From Kitasatospora paranensis (GTDB taxonomy: Bacteria; Actinomycetota; Actinomycetes; Streptomycetales; Streptomycetaceae): 64,000 nt of DNA. A program made the position numbers and the translations under genes. Shown piece by piece: positions 1 through 10,416 of the stretch. The notes beneath the pieces were generated by a model, which was given only the letters and a program-made list of their open reading frames with translations, was not told where the DNA came from and made no database searches. Every line of letters begins with the position of its first letter. Within the stretch, counting starts at the first letter, position 1. The stretch lies in contig NZ_BAABKV010000001.1 of assembly GCF_039544005.1 (NCBI RefSeq), positions 620,001 to 684,000 of the forward strand, given 5' to 3'.

Positions 1-3000
1 CACGGCCAACTCGGCGCCGTAGATGACCTGCGGCACACTGTACTTCCCGTTGGCGTACACCCGGTCGGCCTGGCGGCCCTGCCCGCCGACGCGTTCGCGC
101 TGCTGGCCGGAGCCCGTGGCGAGCAGGTCGGCGCCGGGCGTGCCCTTGGCGACGGTGCCGCCGAGCCCGCCGTTGGCCGCGACGGTGCGCGCCAGCAGCC
201 GGCGGTCCACGCTGAACGCGCCGGTCTCGTTGACCGTGTTGAGTTCGGCCTTGCCGTCCTCGCGGCGATAGGTCATCGACTCGACCCTGGCGACCGCGGT
301 GACGACCAGGCTCTCCTTGCCGGGGATCTTCACCTCCAGTGCCTCGCCGCGGGTCATCCCGGTCAGCCGCGCCGCCAGGTTCGGCTGGCTGAACCCCCGC
401 AGGACCTGGTCCCGGACGGCGTCCCAGTCGTCACCGAAGCGCTCCCGCCCCCGGGCGTCGACGGCCGCGCGCAGCGCGGCGGTGCTCTCCACGTCCCGGA
501 CGACGACGGTCTCGCCCAGCCCGCCCCGGTCGTCGCCGCCGTGCCAGACCGACTCCGGTGGGCCGGTGACCTCGTGCATCGGCGGCGCCGCGGTCTCGTC
601 GACCGCGGCCGTCCCCTCGGTGGCGGGTGCGGCCGGCTTCTGCGGCTCGGACGGGGTGGTGTCGTGGTCGTGGGGCGCGGACTCCGCCTCGACCGCCACG
701 GGGGTGGTGTCCGCTCGGTCCACCAACAGGCGGACGTCCGCCGTTCCCGCCTCGTGCGCGTCGGCCTTTCCGTTGAACGACATCTCGAAGTGGACGGCGC
801 CGTCGTAGCGGACGCCGGGCACCTTGGACTTGCTGGTCAGCTGGGCGGCCCGGCTGTCACCCGCGATCTCGATCCGGTCCCGGCCGAGCCGCCCGGCGCC
901 GCCGGCGCCGATCAGGGCGGCCCCCGGCTTCAGCGCGTTCGCCAGCCCGAACTGCCCCGCATGGCCGCGGTTGGTCGCGGTGCTGCGCACCTGCTGGACG
1001 CTGGTGCCGATGTTGAACTCGGTCTCCTTGGTGGTGCCGGTCTGGCGCAGGTCGCCGACCCGCGCACCGATCCGGACCGTGCCGACCGTCCGGCCGCGCC
1101 GGTCGGTGAGCGCGACCGTGACCGGTTCACCGGCCGTCATGCTCTTCAGGTCCCGCTGGAGCCGGGCGAAGTCCACCTCCGCGAGGACCTTGTCGCGCAT
1201 CGCGGGCCAGTCCTTGCCGAACTCCTGCCTGGCCGCCTGCTCCACATGGTCGAGCAGTGCCTCCACGGGCGGGTGGCCCTGGGACGCGCCGCGCGGCGAC
1301 AGGTCCAGCACGATCTCCTGGCCGCCGACGCGGCCGTCCAGCAGACGCTGCGGGGGTGTCCGCTGCTCGCCGACCGACGTGGCGTCAGGACGGACCGGGA
1401 CGGCGACGGTCAGGCCGAGGTCCACCGCCTCGGTGTGACCGCCGGATCCGGTGCGCACCGGGACGCCCTCGTGGCGCAGGTCGTCGAAGTCGAGCTCCAG
1501 TCGCATCCTCGACTCGAACACGTCGGCGGGCTCGGCGGTCTTGGACCGCGCGACCATCCCGCCGAGGTCGAGGTCGACCTGCCCGTGGCCGCGGTCGTGG
1601 AAGTAGCCGGCGAGCTCCGCCGGCTCCGCGATGCCGCCCGACTGCCGGGCCTGGACCCCGACGTTGTACTGCCATTGGGCGTCGCGGCCGGTCCCGACCG
1701 TCACCGTCCGGTCGGCGCCGTTCTCGAACTCGATCTTCTCGGTGCGCAGGTGCGTCGACGCGGTGACCTGGCCGCGCAGCTTGATGGTGCCGCTCAAGCC
1801 GTTTCCGTCGAACCGGGCCGTCCACACCTCGCCTCGGGAGAGCGCACTGAGCATCGGGCGCAGGGTGGCCGGGCCGAAGTGGGCGTCGGCGAAGGCCCGG
1901 GCCGCCGCGCGGTCGCCCGGCACCGCTCCTGCGAGGACGGCGATGACCTTCTCCCGGACAGCCGCCTCGTTCCCGGTCAGACCGACCACGAGGTCGGTAC
2001 CCGCGATCGGCCGGGGGCCGGCGGCATCCTGGTGCGGTGCCGGCGGCTGCGGCTCGGGCTCCACGGACGTGTGCGGCGGCTGCGGCTCGGGCTCCATGGC
2101 CGTGTGCGGCGGCTGCGGCTGCGGCTCGTCCTCGGGCGGCGCCGCCGGCTTCTCGCCGGTCTCCTCCGCAGCAGGCTCCTCCGCAGCAGGCTCCTCGGCG
2201 GCGGGCTCCTTCGCCGGGTCCGGGCGCTTCTCCCGGTCCGGGCCCCTCTCCGGGACGGGATCCTTCGCACCCTCCCGCGCGGTGGCGGGGGTGTGGGTAT
2301 CCGCCGTCCCGGAGGGCACCGGTTCGCTGCCGTCGTAGTGGTTGCCCTGGTGATACACCGTCACCGGCCGCCCGTCCGAGGGTCCGAAGACCGCCAGGGG
2401 GTGCCGTCGTGGCCGACCACCCGCAACCGCAGGCCCAGTGCGTGCGCCGCTGCCGCGGGCAGCATCTCCCCTCGGTGGTCAGCCAGCGGGACTCCCAGTC
2501 CCGGACGGTCCGGAGCAGGGCCTCCCGCTCGCGCGGCGACGGCGGCGGCGCGCTGCGGGTGAGGTGGTCGCCGACGATCTGCCTCAGCTCCGCGAGCGGC
2601 AGTCCGGCGTACCCCTCCCGGACGTCGGCCGGGAGGTGGTCGAGCAGGACGTTCGCGCCCAGGTCCTGCCGGGCGAGCAGGTGACCGCGGTAGTTGGACA
2701 CCACCTCGGCCGGCCAGTGTTCCGGAGGGAGTTCGGCGAAGTGATCCTCGACCACGGACTGCAGCCGCCGGGCGACTCCGCCGGGCGATCCCGTCCGCAC
2801 CCCCACCAGGTCGGGCGCGCTCACGGCCACCGAGTGGAGCAGGCAGAGGCCGTCGCCCGCCACCTCCACCCGCGCCCCGGGCGGCGGGAAGCCGACATCG
2901 GTCGCGGCCTCGCGGTCGCCCGGGGCCTTCGGTGGCGGCGGAGGCAGGTGCGAGGAGCCTCCGCCGGGCCCGGCGGCGTCGGCCTGCGGGCCGTGGTTCC

Positions 3001-6000
3001 GGCCCGCCGGCGGGGCCGGCGGCGGGGCGGTCGGCGGCCGGTGCCCCGGTGCGTTGCTCCCGGTGCCGTCGACACCCTCCATGAACTCCCGGAACCCCTC
3101 GTACATCCGGTTGTCCGCCGTGGTGGCGTGCACCGGGTTGGCCTGCCCGTCGTGCACGGTGCCCGGGTCCCTGCCGTACAGCTTCTCCAGCAGCGGCAGC
3201 ATGGCCGGCTCGTTCCGCCGCACCCAGTCGGCCCCGTTGTTCCGCGGCCGGCCGGTGTACGGGTCGGTGCCGTGGTTGGTGCCCAGGTAGGCGTTGGTGA
3301 GCTGGGCGAAGTACTCCTGCTCGTCGCGCGACGAGTAGTTGTCCACCGGCTTCCCGCTGCTGTCGTGGCGCGGCCCGTCCGGCCAGGCCGCCTTCGGGTC
3401 GCCCAGCTTCTGCCGGAAGGTGTCGGTGATCAGCTTCTGCTCGGTCGCGTCCAGGCCGTACCGGTGCACGGTGTGGGTGAACTCGTGCGTGGTGGTGGAG
3501 TACCCGTCCTCGTAGTGCCCGCCGTGCCCGATCGGGGTGTGCTCGCCGAGCAGGTTCTCCTCGGTGACCGCCGAGTGCCGTCCGCCCGAGCCGCGCATGT
3601 CGTCGTACCCGCGGCCGGCGCCCGCCGACGAACTGTTGTGCACCCCGCGCAGGTTGTGCAGCTCCGGGACATCCGGCATCCGCACGTCCTTCGGGACGAC
3701 CACCACGTCCGCACCGCTCTTCAGCAACCGCGCCGCCGTCTCCGGGTCCTGGAGCATCCGGGCGACCTGCCGCTGTGCCTCCTGCCGTGCCGAGGCCGCG
3801 CGCTCCGCCCGCGGATCGACGTGCACGATCAGCTCCGCCGCGGTCCTCGCGAACTCCTTGGGCGGCAGACCGTTCTTCAGCGCATCCACCGTCTGCGGGT
3901 CCCGCGCCAGCCAACGCCGGTCCTCCGGGGCCATGGCGGCCAGTTCCTGCGCCCGCTCCTGCGGCGACATCGTCGGCAGCTCCCGCCGCAGCCGGTCCGC
4001 ATCCGCCGGCGGCCTCGACACCGGACGCTGCTCGCGCCCGAGTCGGTCGACCGCGTCGCGCACCGAGGACCTGCCGGACAGCGCCCTCAGTTCGGCGTCG
4101 CGCTCCTGCTTCTGCCTGGCCAGGACCTCGTCGTGGCCGGTCGTCGACGGGGTGCTGCGGGTGGCACCTCCGGCCGGTCCGCCCTGGCTGCCGTGCACCG
4201 GATTTCCGGTGGCCGTGCGGGTGGTGGGCGGCGGCGGTGGCGGCAGACGGTCGGCGCCGGTCCGCCCTGCGCCCGGGCGGACCGTGCCGCTTGAGCCGGT
4301 GGACGTGATGGGCTGCGCCACCGGCGGCCTCGGAGCAGGCGGAACCGACGGCACACCGGAGCCGGACCGGCTGCCGCCACCCTGGTGACCGGTCGTGCCA
4401 CCGCTCCCGACCGGGCCGGGCAGGAACCCGCCGCCCACCGGCGGACCGGCGGTCGGGCTCTGCGCAGCGGACGACACGGACGCGTCGGGCACGGTCTGGA
4501 CCGGCACCACCTGCTCCGGATCGGTACGGGTCGGCGCATGCCCGCCGGAGATCCGGGTCCCGCCATCGAGGTTCGTGCTGCCTCCGGCCGCGGGGAGATG
4601 CGCGGCACCGCCGAGCACCCCGGACAGGTCGGGCGCCGCCCCCGTACCGCTTCGCTGCGCCGCGACGCCGGACGGCTCCGCCACCGTCTCACGCACCGGC
4701 GCAACGCCCTGCCCAGCAGCGGAGTCGGTTGCCGCGGACTGCCCGTGCACGGGGGCACCCGACCGGGGCCCGCCGGACTCGACGGGCGGTTCCTGTCGCT
4801 GCGCGTCCTGGTGTCCGCCGCGCTCCGAGATCGGATCCGACATCTGCTCAGACGTCTGCTCCGGGATCCGCCGGCGCGAATCCGTCTCCTGGCCCACCGT
4901 CGACTCCTGCGAGGGCCGGCCGTGCCGTGGCAGCGGCTCCTGCCCATCCCGCAGCGCCACTGGATCGTGCGCGTCGGGCTCCTGGTGGGATGTCGACTCC
5001 GACTCCCGACGGAGTGTCGGCTCCTGCGACCCGGCTGGAGCGGTGTCCGGACGCTGGGCAGGGGGATCGAACGAACGGGTGCCACCGCCCGAACTGCTCG
5101 TCTGCGCCTCGTGGGTGGCCGCTTCCGGGTGGCTGCCGCCGCCGGTGGGCCCGACCGACGACGAGACCTCGGCCGCTCGTGCGGAGCCGAAGGGCATCAG
5201 CCCACTCACCCGGGACCCGCCCACACCCGGGACCGAACCCGGGACCGGACCCGGACCCTCCGCCGTGTCCGTGCCGGAGGCGTTCCCGCCGTCCAACGAG
5301 CTGGCGCCGTTCACGCCGTCCAGTGAGCGGGTGGCGGTACCGCCGCCGGCCTCGTCGGTCGGGCCGTGGTAACTGCCGCCTCCCGAGGAGGCGGTGGGCT
5401 TCGAGAAGGTCGGCGGGCCGTGCTGGCCGCCGTGCGCAGCGGCGTTCGGCAGGTCCAGGTGCGGCGCCTCGGCCGGTTTGGGGGCGTTGGCATGGCCCTT
5501 GATCGCGGCAGCGCCGGCGTGCAGACCTGCGCCCGCACCGCCGGAGAGGCCGGAGCCGAGCAGGGACTCGCCGTCGACCTTGCCGGTGGTGATGAGCTGG
5601 GTGGAGACGTCCGCGCCCACTCCGACTACCGCTCCGGTGGCCATCTTGCCGGCGGTGGAGTTCAGTGCGCTCTCCGCGCCGAGCTTCTTGCCCGCGCCGC
5701 CGATTCCCCGGCCGATCAGATGGCCGGAAGCTCCGCCGATCGCGCCGCCGAGCGCGTTCTGGCCGAGCTCGTTCATGTCGATGCTCTTGCGGTGGCCCTC
5801 GGCGACTTCGATGCCCTGGGCGAGCAGGTTGATCGCGGCCATCTGGGCGGCCTGCTTGGCCGCCATCGTGATCATTTCCTTGAGCAGGGTCTTCAGCAGG
5901 GTGGAGACCACGGCCCGGCTGGCCCCGATCATCACGGGGACCTCGAGCAGCGAGGCGCCCGCGGTGAAGGGGGCTTCGGCCTCGGCGGTGGCGATCTCGA

Positions 6001-6376
6001 AGGCGAGGATGCCGAGCTGCGCGATGATCTGGATCTTCGCGGTCTCGGCGGAGTTGGCCATCTGCTCCAGCATGTCGCCCATGCCGTCGAGGGCGTTGAC
6101 CGCGCCGGGCAGGTAGCCGGGGTCCTCCTGCGTGCCCTTGCCGGTGGCGAACTTGGCCCAGTACGTGGTCAACGCCTCGGCGGCCATGCCCTGTTGTCCG
6201 TCGAGCGCGCGCTTGATCGCGGCATCGGAGCCCTGTGCAGCGTCCTTCAGGTCCTCGGCGGCCTTGCGACAGTGCGCGGCCATGTCGCGGAGCTGGTCCT
6301 CGTCCGCCTCCGGCCAGCGGCAACCCGCGAGCAGCAGGAGCACCCACTGGAGGGGCTCGGGGAGTTCGACGGCCAT
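1..6376 (-). CDS. Giant secreted polymorphic toxin, partial (type VII-type N-terminus, metalloprotease and OTU-like domains)
   Basis: Seen: the ATG at 6376 follows the stop of the upstream gene by four bases. The first ~60 residues carry a CRWPEADEDQLR motif typical of CpnT/WXG-like N-termini of ESX-exported toxins, followed by alanine/glycine-rich amphipathic segments to ~residue 270. A low-complexity Pro/Ser/Gly/Gln linker (~280-880) leads to a zinc-protease domain with HEFTH near residue 964 and a downstream EYFA, resembling anthrax lethal factor/PPEP peptidases. An OTU-like cysteine-protease core follows: GDGLCLLHS (Cys ~1178) and, after two frame shifts, NHYDG supplying the His. Beyond it the third frame is stop-free to the window edge and holds repeated ~240-residue modules, so at least ~2,100 residues are present. 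The shifts lie in short runs at 2468-2471 and 2397-2401, each fitting one lost base. Likely exported and acting on neighbouring cells or hosts (inference); the true C-terminus is outside the window. Confidence 0.8.
2038..2215 (-). repeat. In-frame 33-bp and 15-bp tandem repeats inside the giant toxin gene
   Basis: A 33-bp unit recurs with identical phase (matching starts at 2068 and 2101, plus a partial copy), encoding EPEPQPPHT followed by two variable residues. Next to it a 15-bp unit encoding PAAEE occurs three times (about 2161-2215). Together they form a flexible acidic/proline linker between the OTU-like domain and the C-terminal modules. Such repeats are prone to copy-number change. 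Confidence 0.8.
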
Positions 6377-6380
6377 CTGG

Positions 6381-6973
6381 TCAGTGCCTTCCGCTCGGAG
6401 CGATCCGCGGGGTCACCGGGATGTGTACGGGGTTGTTCACCGGGGCGCTCGGCAGGGACGGTGCAGCGGGCATCGGGTTCGCGCCGGTGTCCATGCCGTC
6501 GAACTCGGTGGCGATCGTCCCGTCCGCGCCTTCGTAGCCATCGGCCATCGCCTTCAGGCCGTCGGCGATGCCCTTCAGGGCTTCGGGCAGGCCCTTGATG
6601 ACGTCCAGGGTGTCCTTGCTGTACTTCAGGTAGCCCTTGTCGCCTTCGGCGAACTTCTTGCCGGACTCGTCGTCGCCCCACGGCTTCTGCGCCTCAAGCG
6701 AAGTCAGGAAGGCACTCAACGAGGTGTACAGCGAACGGACTTGCTCGGACGCGGCGAGCACCGGCGACACCGCGGACCGGTACTGCTCCGGGTCGACCTG
6801 GAACCCCTGCCCGGCGCCCCTCCCCCGTCGCCGGACGCGCCGGCGGCGCGCTCGGCCGCGTACGTGCCGGTACGGGGCTGCGCCTGCTGAGTCGGCAGCG
6901 TGGCCGACATCCGGCGCAACGGCTCGGCGGGCACGGCCTCGGTCGCGTACCGGACCGGCTCGTCGTTGCTCAT
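6381..6973 (-). CDS. ESX-type secretion partner (WXG100/EspC-like), frame-shifted
   Basis: Small, mostly helical protein of about 197 residues. It starts MSNDEPVRYATEAVP, has a Gly-rich stretch, then FQVDPEQYRSAVSPVLAAS and a long helical region with PWGDDESGKKFAEGDKGYL, a WG turn typical of EspC/WXG-like type VII substrates. The N- and C-terminal halves are in different frames; the switch lies in adjacent C runs at 6817-6826 and fits one lost base (GGGG for GGGGG in the gene). It ends four bases before the giant toxin starts, so the two are probably translationally coupled and exported as a pair. The function of this particular family is inferred from size, the WG motif and context. Confidence 0.65.
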
Positions 6974-7180
6974 GGTGTTCCTTCGTCCGTACGGGGCCGA
7001 CGGCGGGCGCGGGCAGGTCTGCGGCGGTGGCCGCGCGCTGACGTGTCGTCGGGCCGGCAACGGGACCTGCCCGTACCATCCGCCGAAACCGCCCCGAGCA
7101 GACGGAAGTTCACTGCTTCACCCACCGCGTCCTTGGCATACGTCCAGCCGCGGAGGTTACGCCTGCAAGGTGACCACGAC
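6974..7180. other. Intergenic region upstream of the toxin operon
   Basis: No gene recognised. It should hold the promoter of the leftward toxin operon, but no convincing -35/-10 pair could be picked out by eye. Confidence 0.4.
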
Positions 7181-7330
7181 ATGACCAGCCGGAGGCCACT
7201 GGCCGATGAAGACCTCTGGTGGGAGACGACCCAGGAAATCGCTGCCGCTGTGCGGGTGTCCGAGCGGTCGGCGAAACACCGTCAACGCCGGTGGCGCGAC
7301 AACGGCATAGCCGGGACAGCGAGGACCGCC
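7181..7330 (+). pseudogene. Transposase-like helix-turn-helix remnant
   Basis: From ATG 7181 about 45 codons read as a helix-turn-helix of the kind at the N-terminus of IS630-type transposases (DEDLWWETTQEIAAAVRVSE, then SERSAKHRQRRWRDNGIAG). The reading frame then becomes arginine-rich noise, and no DDE catalytic region or inverted repeats are seen nearby. Best read as a decayed insertion-sequence fragment beside the toxin locus; a small stand-alone DNA-binding protein is less likely. Confidence 0.45.
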
Positions 7331-7427
7331 CCCTGCCGATGGCGCGCAGGGCATCGTCCGAAAACCCTTTGCCCCCGGTCCGCCTGCTTGGTGGGATGCA
7401 GGGGCTTCGACGGCGGGAGGGGACGGC

Positions 7428-8435
7428 TTGGCGGTGTTCGGGTGTGCGGGCTGCGGCGCGGTCCTAACGGCGGCGGTGTCGGAGGTGGCGTTGCCGATCC
7501 ACCTGGCCGACACCCACTGGGAGGAACTGCACCCGCCACTACTGGAAGCCGGGTCCTACGCCGTCGACCCCGCGCCGTACGGGCCGCCATGGCGGCAGTG
7601 GGACGAGGTCGGGGCACGCGAGGCGGCGGAGCGGGGGCACTTCGCGCCGTTCGGCGCACTGTCCGACGGGCCGTCGGACAGCGTCCTCCTCGCGCCCGGC
7701 GACATGCGCGGCACCCGGCTGATCCTTGAGCGGGCCGGGGGCTACTGCCTGGGGATCGACGGGAGGGACGGGCCGAACCTCGCCTGCCAGGGCTGCGACC
7801 TGCCGGTCGGGACAAGGATGGACGACTGCGGGTGCTGGCAGATCGTCCGGCTCGTCCCGCAGGCGGTGGTGCGCCTGCCCGGCCCGCCGGAGCGGCCGGT
7901 CATGGACTGGGCGGGACTGCTGGCCACCGGCGCGCTGTGGCACCGGCTGGGCGAGTACCGGGACATCGCGGCCGGTGTGGCTCTCGCCCAGGTGGTGGCC
8001 GCCGCCGGGGGCGCGCCCGTCGAGGTGGCGCCCGGACCGGTCGCGGAACTCCTCGGCCGGGCACTCGGTGCGCTGCTGCCCGTCGGGGACGGCGCAAAGC
8101 GGCTCGACCTGGCAGGACCGGGGTTCGGCGAGCCGGTCGCCGACCTGGTGCTGGTGCCGGTACATCCGCAGACCGGAGACATGTGGCAGCCGGGTGCCGG
8201 AGCGGTGCCGGTGCCCATGGATGCCGCGCTCTGGGCCGAGCTCGCCTTTCCGCCGCAGCGGACCCGCCTGCCTGCGGTCGGCGGACTGCCGGCAGGCGTG
8301 GAACGGGACGACCCGCTGCCGCCGTACCCGTGCCACCCGTTCCGGCCGTCCGGGGAGGCATTCCGGTACACGCTCGCGCGGATGCCCGCTGTCAGGGAGC
8401 CGTGGCTGCGGGCGATCTACGACCGAGGATGCTGA
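7428..8435 (+). CDS. Conserved-looking hypothetical protein with cysteine pairs
   Basis: Not recognised. Reads as a 335-residue protein from TTG 7428, with GGGAGGGG about six bases upstream; GTG 7434 is an alternative. The N-terminus has FGCAGCGAVLTAAVSEV, and a mid-protein segment has NLACQGCDLPVGTRMDDCGC, so it may bind zinc or another metal through two Cys clusters. The rest alternates proline-rich strands and an alanine-rich helical part, with no signal peptide or membrane segment. The full-length open frame and normal codon use support a real gene. Confidence 0.6.
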   Translation: MAVFGCAGCGAVLTAAVSEVALPIHLADTHWEELHPPLLEAGSYAVDPAPYGPPWRQWDEVGAREAAERGHFAPFGALSDGPSDSVLLAPGDMRGTRLILERAGGYCLGIDGRDGPNLACQGCDLPVGTRMDDCGCWQIVRLVPQAVVRLPGPPERPVMDWAGLLATGALWHRLGEYRDIAAGVALAQVVAAAGGAPVEVAPGPVAELLGRALGALLPVGDGAKRLDLAGPGFGEPVADLVLVPVHPQTGDMWQPGAGAVPVPMDAALWAELAFPPQRTRLPAVGGLPAGVERDDPLPPYPCHPFRPSGEAFRYTLARMPAVREPWLRAIYDRGC

Positions 8436-8478
8436 ACCAGGCGGAAACGCGGTGCATCGGGGTTGCGCGCAGACCGGG

Positions 8479-9072
8479 TCAGCTGCCCGGGTGGGACGCC
8501 GCCCAGCCGTGTTCGAGCAGTGCGAAGGCCTCGGCGGCGGCGCGGTCCGGCTCGGCGTGCCGCAGGATGAGGCCGCGGGCCTCCAGGGCGAAACGGGCCA
8601 GTGCGGCGCAGCTGACGTCGTCCTCGGGGGCGCCGGCGGCCTCGGCGACGGCCCGCGCCAGGGCCGCCTCGTGGCGCGTCCACATGCGGTGGGCGTAGTC
8701 GCGCAGCGCAGGGGTCTCCTGCACCATGTGCAGGAAATCGGCGAACCGCGGGTCGTTGGCGTGCAGGGCGAACTGGGTCTGCTTCAGCAGGATGTGCGCG
8801 CGCAGAGCCTGCGGGATCGACGTGCCGGGGGCGCGGTCGCGCACGGCGGCGACGAGCGCTGCCTCCAGGTCGTCCTCCTGGTCGAAGACCAGGGCCTCCT
8901 TGCCGGAGAAGTGCTTGAACAAGGTGGTCACCGAGACGTCGGCGGCGTCGGCGACGTCCTTGACACCGACCTGGTCGTAGCCGCGGTCGAGGAAGAGCTC
9001 GAGTGCGGCGTCGGCCAGGGACTGGCGGGTCTGGGCCTTCTTGCGCTCGCGGCGCCCGGTCGGTTCGGTCAC
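8479..9072 (-). CDS. TetR-family transcriptional regulator
   Basis: 197 residues from GTG 9072. The N-terminal helix-turn-helix is typical: RKKAQTRQSLADAALELFLD, then VKDVADAADVSVTTLFKHF. The rest is a helical ligand-binding/dimerisation domain with TetR_C features. It is divergent from the FAD monooxygenase at 9197, a common arrangement in which the regulator represses the oxidoreductase and itself; the 17-bp palindrome at 9097-9113 between them is the obvious binding site candidate. Ligand unknown. Confidence 0.9.
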   Translation of the reverse strand: MTEPTGRRERKKAQTRQSLADAALELFLDRGYDQVGVKDVADAADVSVTTLFKHFSGKEALVFDQEDDLEAALVAAVRDRAPGTSIPQALRAHILLKQTQFALHANDPRFADFLHMVQETPALRDYAHRMWTRHEAALARAVAEAAGAPEDDVSCAALARFALEARGLILRHAEPDRAAAEAFALLEHGWAASHPGS

Positions 9073-9096
9073 CCGGCCACCGTACCCCAGAGTGAA

Positions 9097-9113
9097 TCAA
9101 CTGCAAAAGTTGA
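9097..9113. promoter_or_regulatory. Palindromic operator candidate for the TetR regulator
   Basis: TCAACT, a five-base spacer (GCAAA), then AGTTGA: perfect six-base arms in the 124-bp region between divergent tetR-type and monooxygenase genes. Its composition is AT-richer than its surroundings. A second overlapping pair, TGCAA (9102-9106) and TTGCA (9118-9122), lies just to the right. Confidence 0.55.
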
Positions 9114-9196
9114 GTCGTTGCACTTATTTGGTGATTGTGCTTTTGTGGTGGGGCCGGATCTCCCGGCCACTCACCCACCTCTCAAGGGACACTCCT

Positions 9197-10339
9197 GTGC
9201 ACTCCTCCCGTGATCCCCGCATCGCGATCGTCGGCGCCGGCCCCGGCGGCCTCACCTGCGCCCGCATCCTGCAGCAACACGGCCGCTCGGTCACCGTCCT
9301 CGAACGCGAGGCCTCCGCGGACGCCCGTCCCCAGGGCGGCACCCTCGACCTGCACGCCGACACCGGTCAGGCGGCCCTGCGGGCGGCGGGGCTCCTCGAC
9401 AGATTCGAAGCCCTCGCCCGCCCGGAAGGGGACGAGTGGCGCGTGCTCGACTTCGCCGACGCCGCCCTCCTGGCGCATCAGGGGCCGGGCGCCGACGGCG
9501 GTCGGCCGGAGATCGATCGCGGCCAACTGCGGGGCCTGCTCCTGGACTCGCTCACCGCGGGCACGGTGCGGTGGGACCGTGCCGTCACCGGTGTCACCCC
9601 GCTCGCCGACGGCACCTGTCGGCTGCACTTCCGTGACGGCACCACCGAGGACTTCGACCTGGTGGTCGGCGCCGACGGCGCCTGGTCGCGCGTCCGCCCG
9701 GCCCTGTCGCAGGCGGTGCCCCGCTACACCGGTGTCACCTTCGTCGAAACCGGATTCGACCACTGCGACACCCGCCATCCCGACCTCGCGCGGCTGGTCG
9801 GCAACGGATCGATGCTGGCGAAGGGCGCCGGCAGGTCCCTGGTCGCCCAGCGCAACAGCAACGGCCACATCCGCGCCTACATCGCGCTCCGCGCGCCGGA
9901 GGACTGGCACGTGGCTGCCGGTGTCGACCTCGGCGACCGGCGCGCCGTACGCACGCACCTGCTGACGCTGTTCGACGACTGGGACGAGAGCCTGCGCTCC
10001 ATCCTGCGCAACAGCGACAGCGGGTTCGTCAACCGGTCCCTGTTCGTCCTGCCCACCCCGCACACCTGGGAGCACGTCCCCGGCGTCACACTGCTCGGCG
10101 ATGCCGCGCACCTGATGCCCCCGGTCGGGCAGGGCGCCAATCTCGCCATGCTCGACGGCGCCGACCTCGCCCGCGCTCTCGTCTCCGAAGCCGGCGTCGA
10201 CGACGCCGTCCGCGCCTACGAGAGCATCATGCTGCCGCGCTCGACCGAGGCCGCGACGGGCAGTGCGCAGGGACTCGACCACCTCGTTCCCGCGCAGGCC
10301 GTCCGGGCGGGCTCCTCGGCCGCGTCACCGGCCGGATGA
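9197..10339 (+). CDS. FAD-dependent monooxygenase (TetX/PHBH-like)
   Basis: About 380 residues from GTG 9197, preceded by AAGGGA seven bases upstream. The FAD Rossmann motif is at the start (IAIVGAGPGGLTCARIL), and the second FAD motif is GVTLLGDAAHLMPPVGQGAN, with a DLVVGADGAWSRVR segment between. This is the class A aromatic/antibiotic hydroxylase fold; TetX-like proteins are the nearest in style. Substrate cannot be told from sequence. The adjacent divergent TetR suggests induction by a small molecule, possibly the substrate, so a detoxification or resistance role is plausible. Confidence 0.88.
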   Translation: MHSSRDPRIAIVGAGPGGLTCARILQQHGRSVTVLEREASADARPQGGTLDLHADTGQAALRAAGLLDRFEALARPEGDEWRVLDFADAALLAHQGPGADGGRPEIDRGQLRGLLLDSLTAGTVRWDRAVTGVTPLADGTCRLHFRDGTTEDFDLVVGADGAWSRVRPALSQAVPRYTGVTFVETGFDHCDTRHPDLARLVGNGSMLAKGAGRSLVAQRNSNGHIRAYIALRAPEDWHVAAGVDLGDRRAVRTHLLTLFDDWDESLRSILRNSDSGFVNRSLFVLPTPHTWEHVPGVTLLGDAAHLMPPVGQGANLAMLDGADLARALVSEAGVDDAVRAYESIMLPRSTEAATGSAQGLDHLVPAQAVRAGSSAASPAG

Positions 10340-10370
10340 CGGGCCCGGGCCCCACCCGGACGCCCGCCGC

Positions 10371-10400
10371 GGCCGGACACGGCCGGACGCGGCCGGACGC
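10371..10400. repeat. Three 10-bp tandem units
   Basis: GGCCGGACAC, GGCCGGACGC, GGCCGGACGC in direct succession immediately downstream of the monooxygenase stop, between convergent genes. No coding role; possibly slippage-derived. Confidence 0.7.
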
Positions 10401-10416
10401 GGCCTGGAGAATGCGG

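Noticed and set aside
2397..2471. Toxin as a pseudogene
   Set aside because: More than 2.3 kb of downstream frame stays open with intact OTU His motif; two run errors explain it better.
541..2562. 673-codon plus-strand frame
   Set aside because: Antisense shadow of the toxin's third reading frame; composition is Arg/Leu-rich and has no family motifs.
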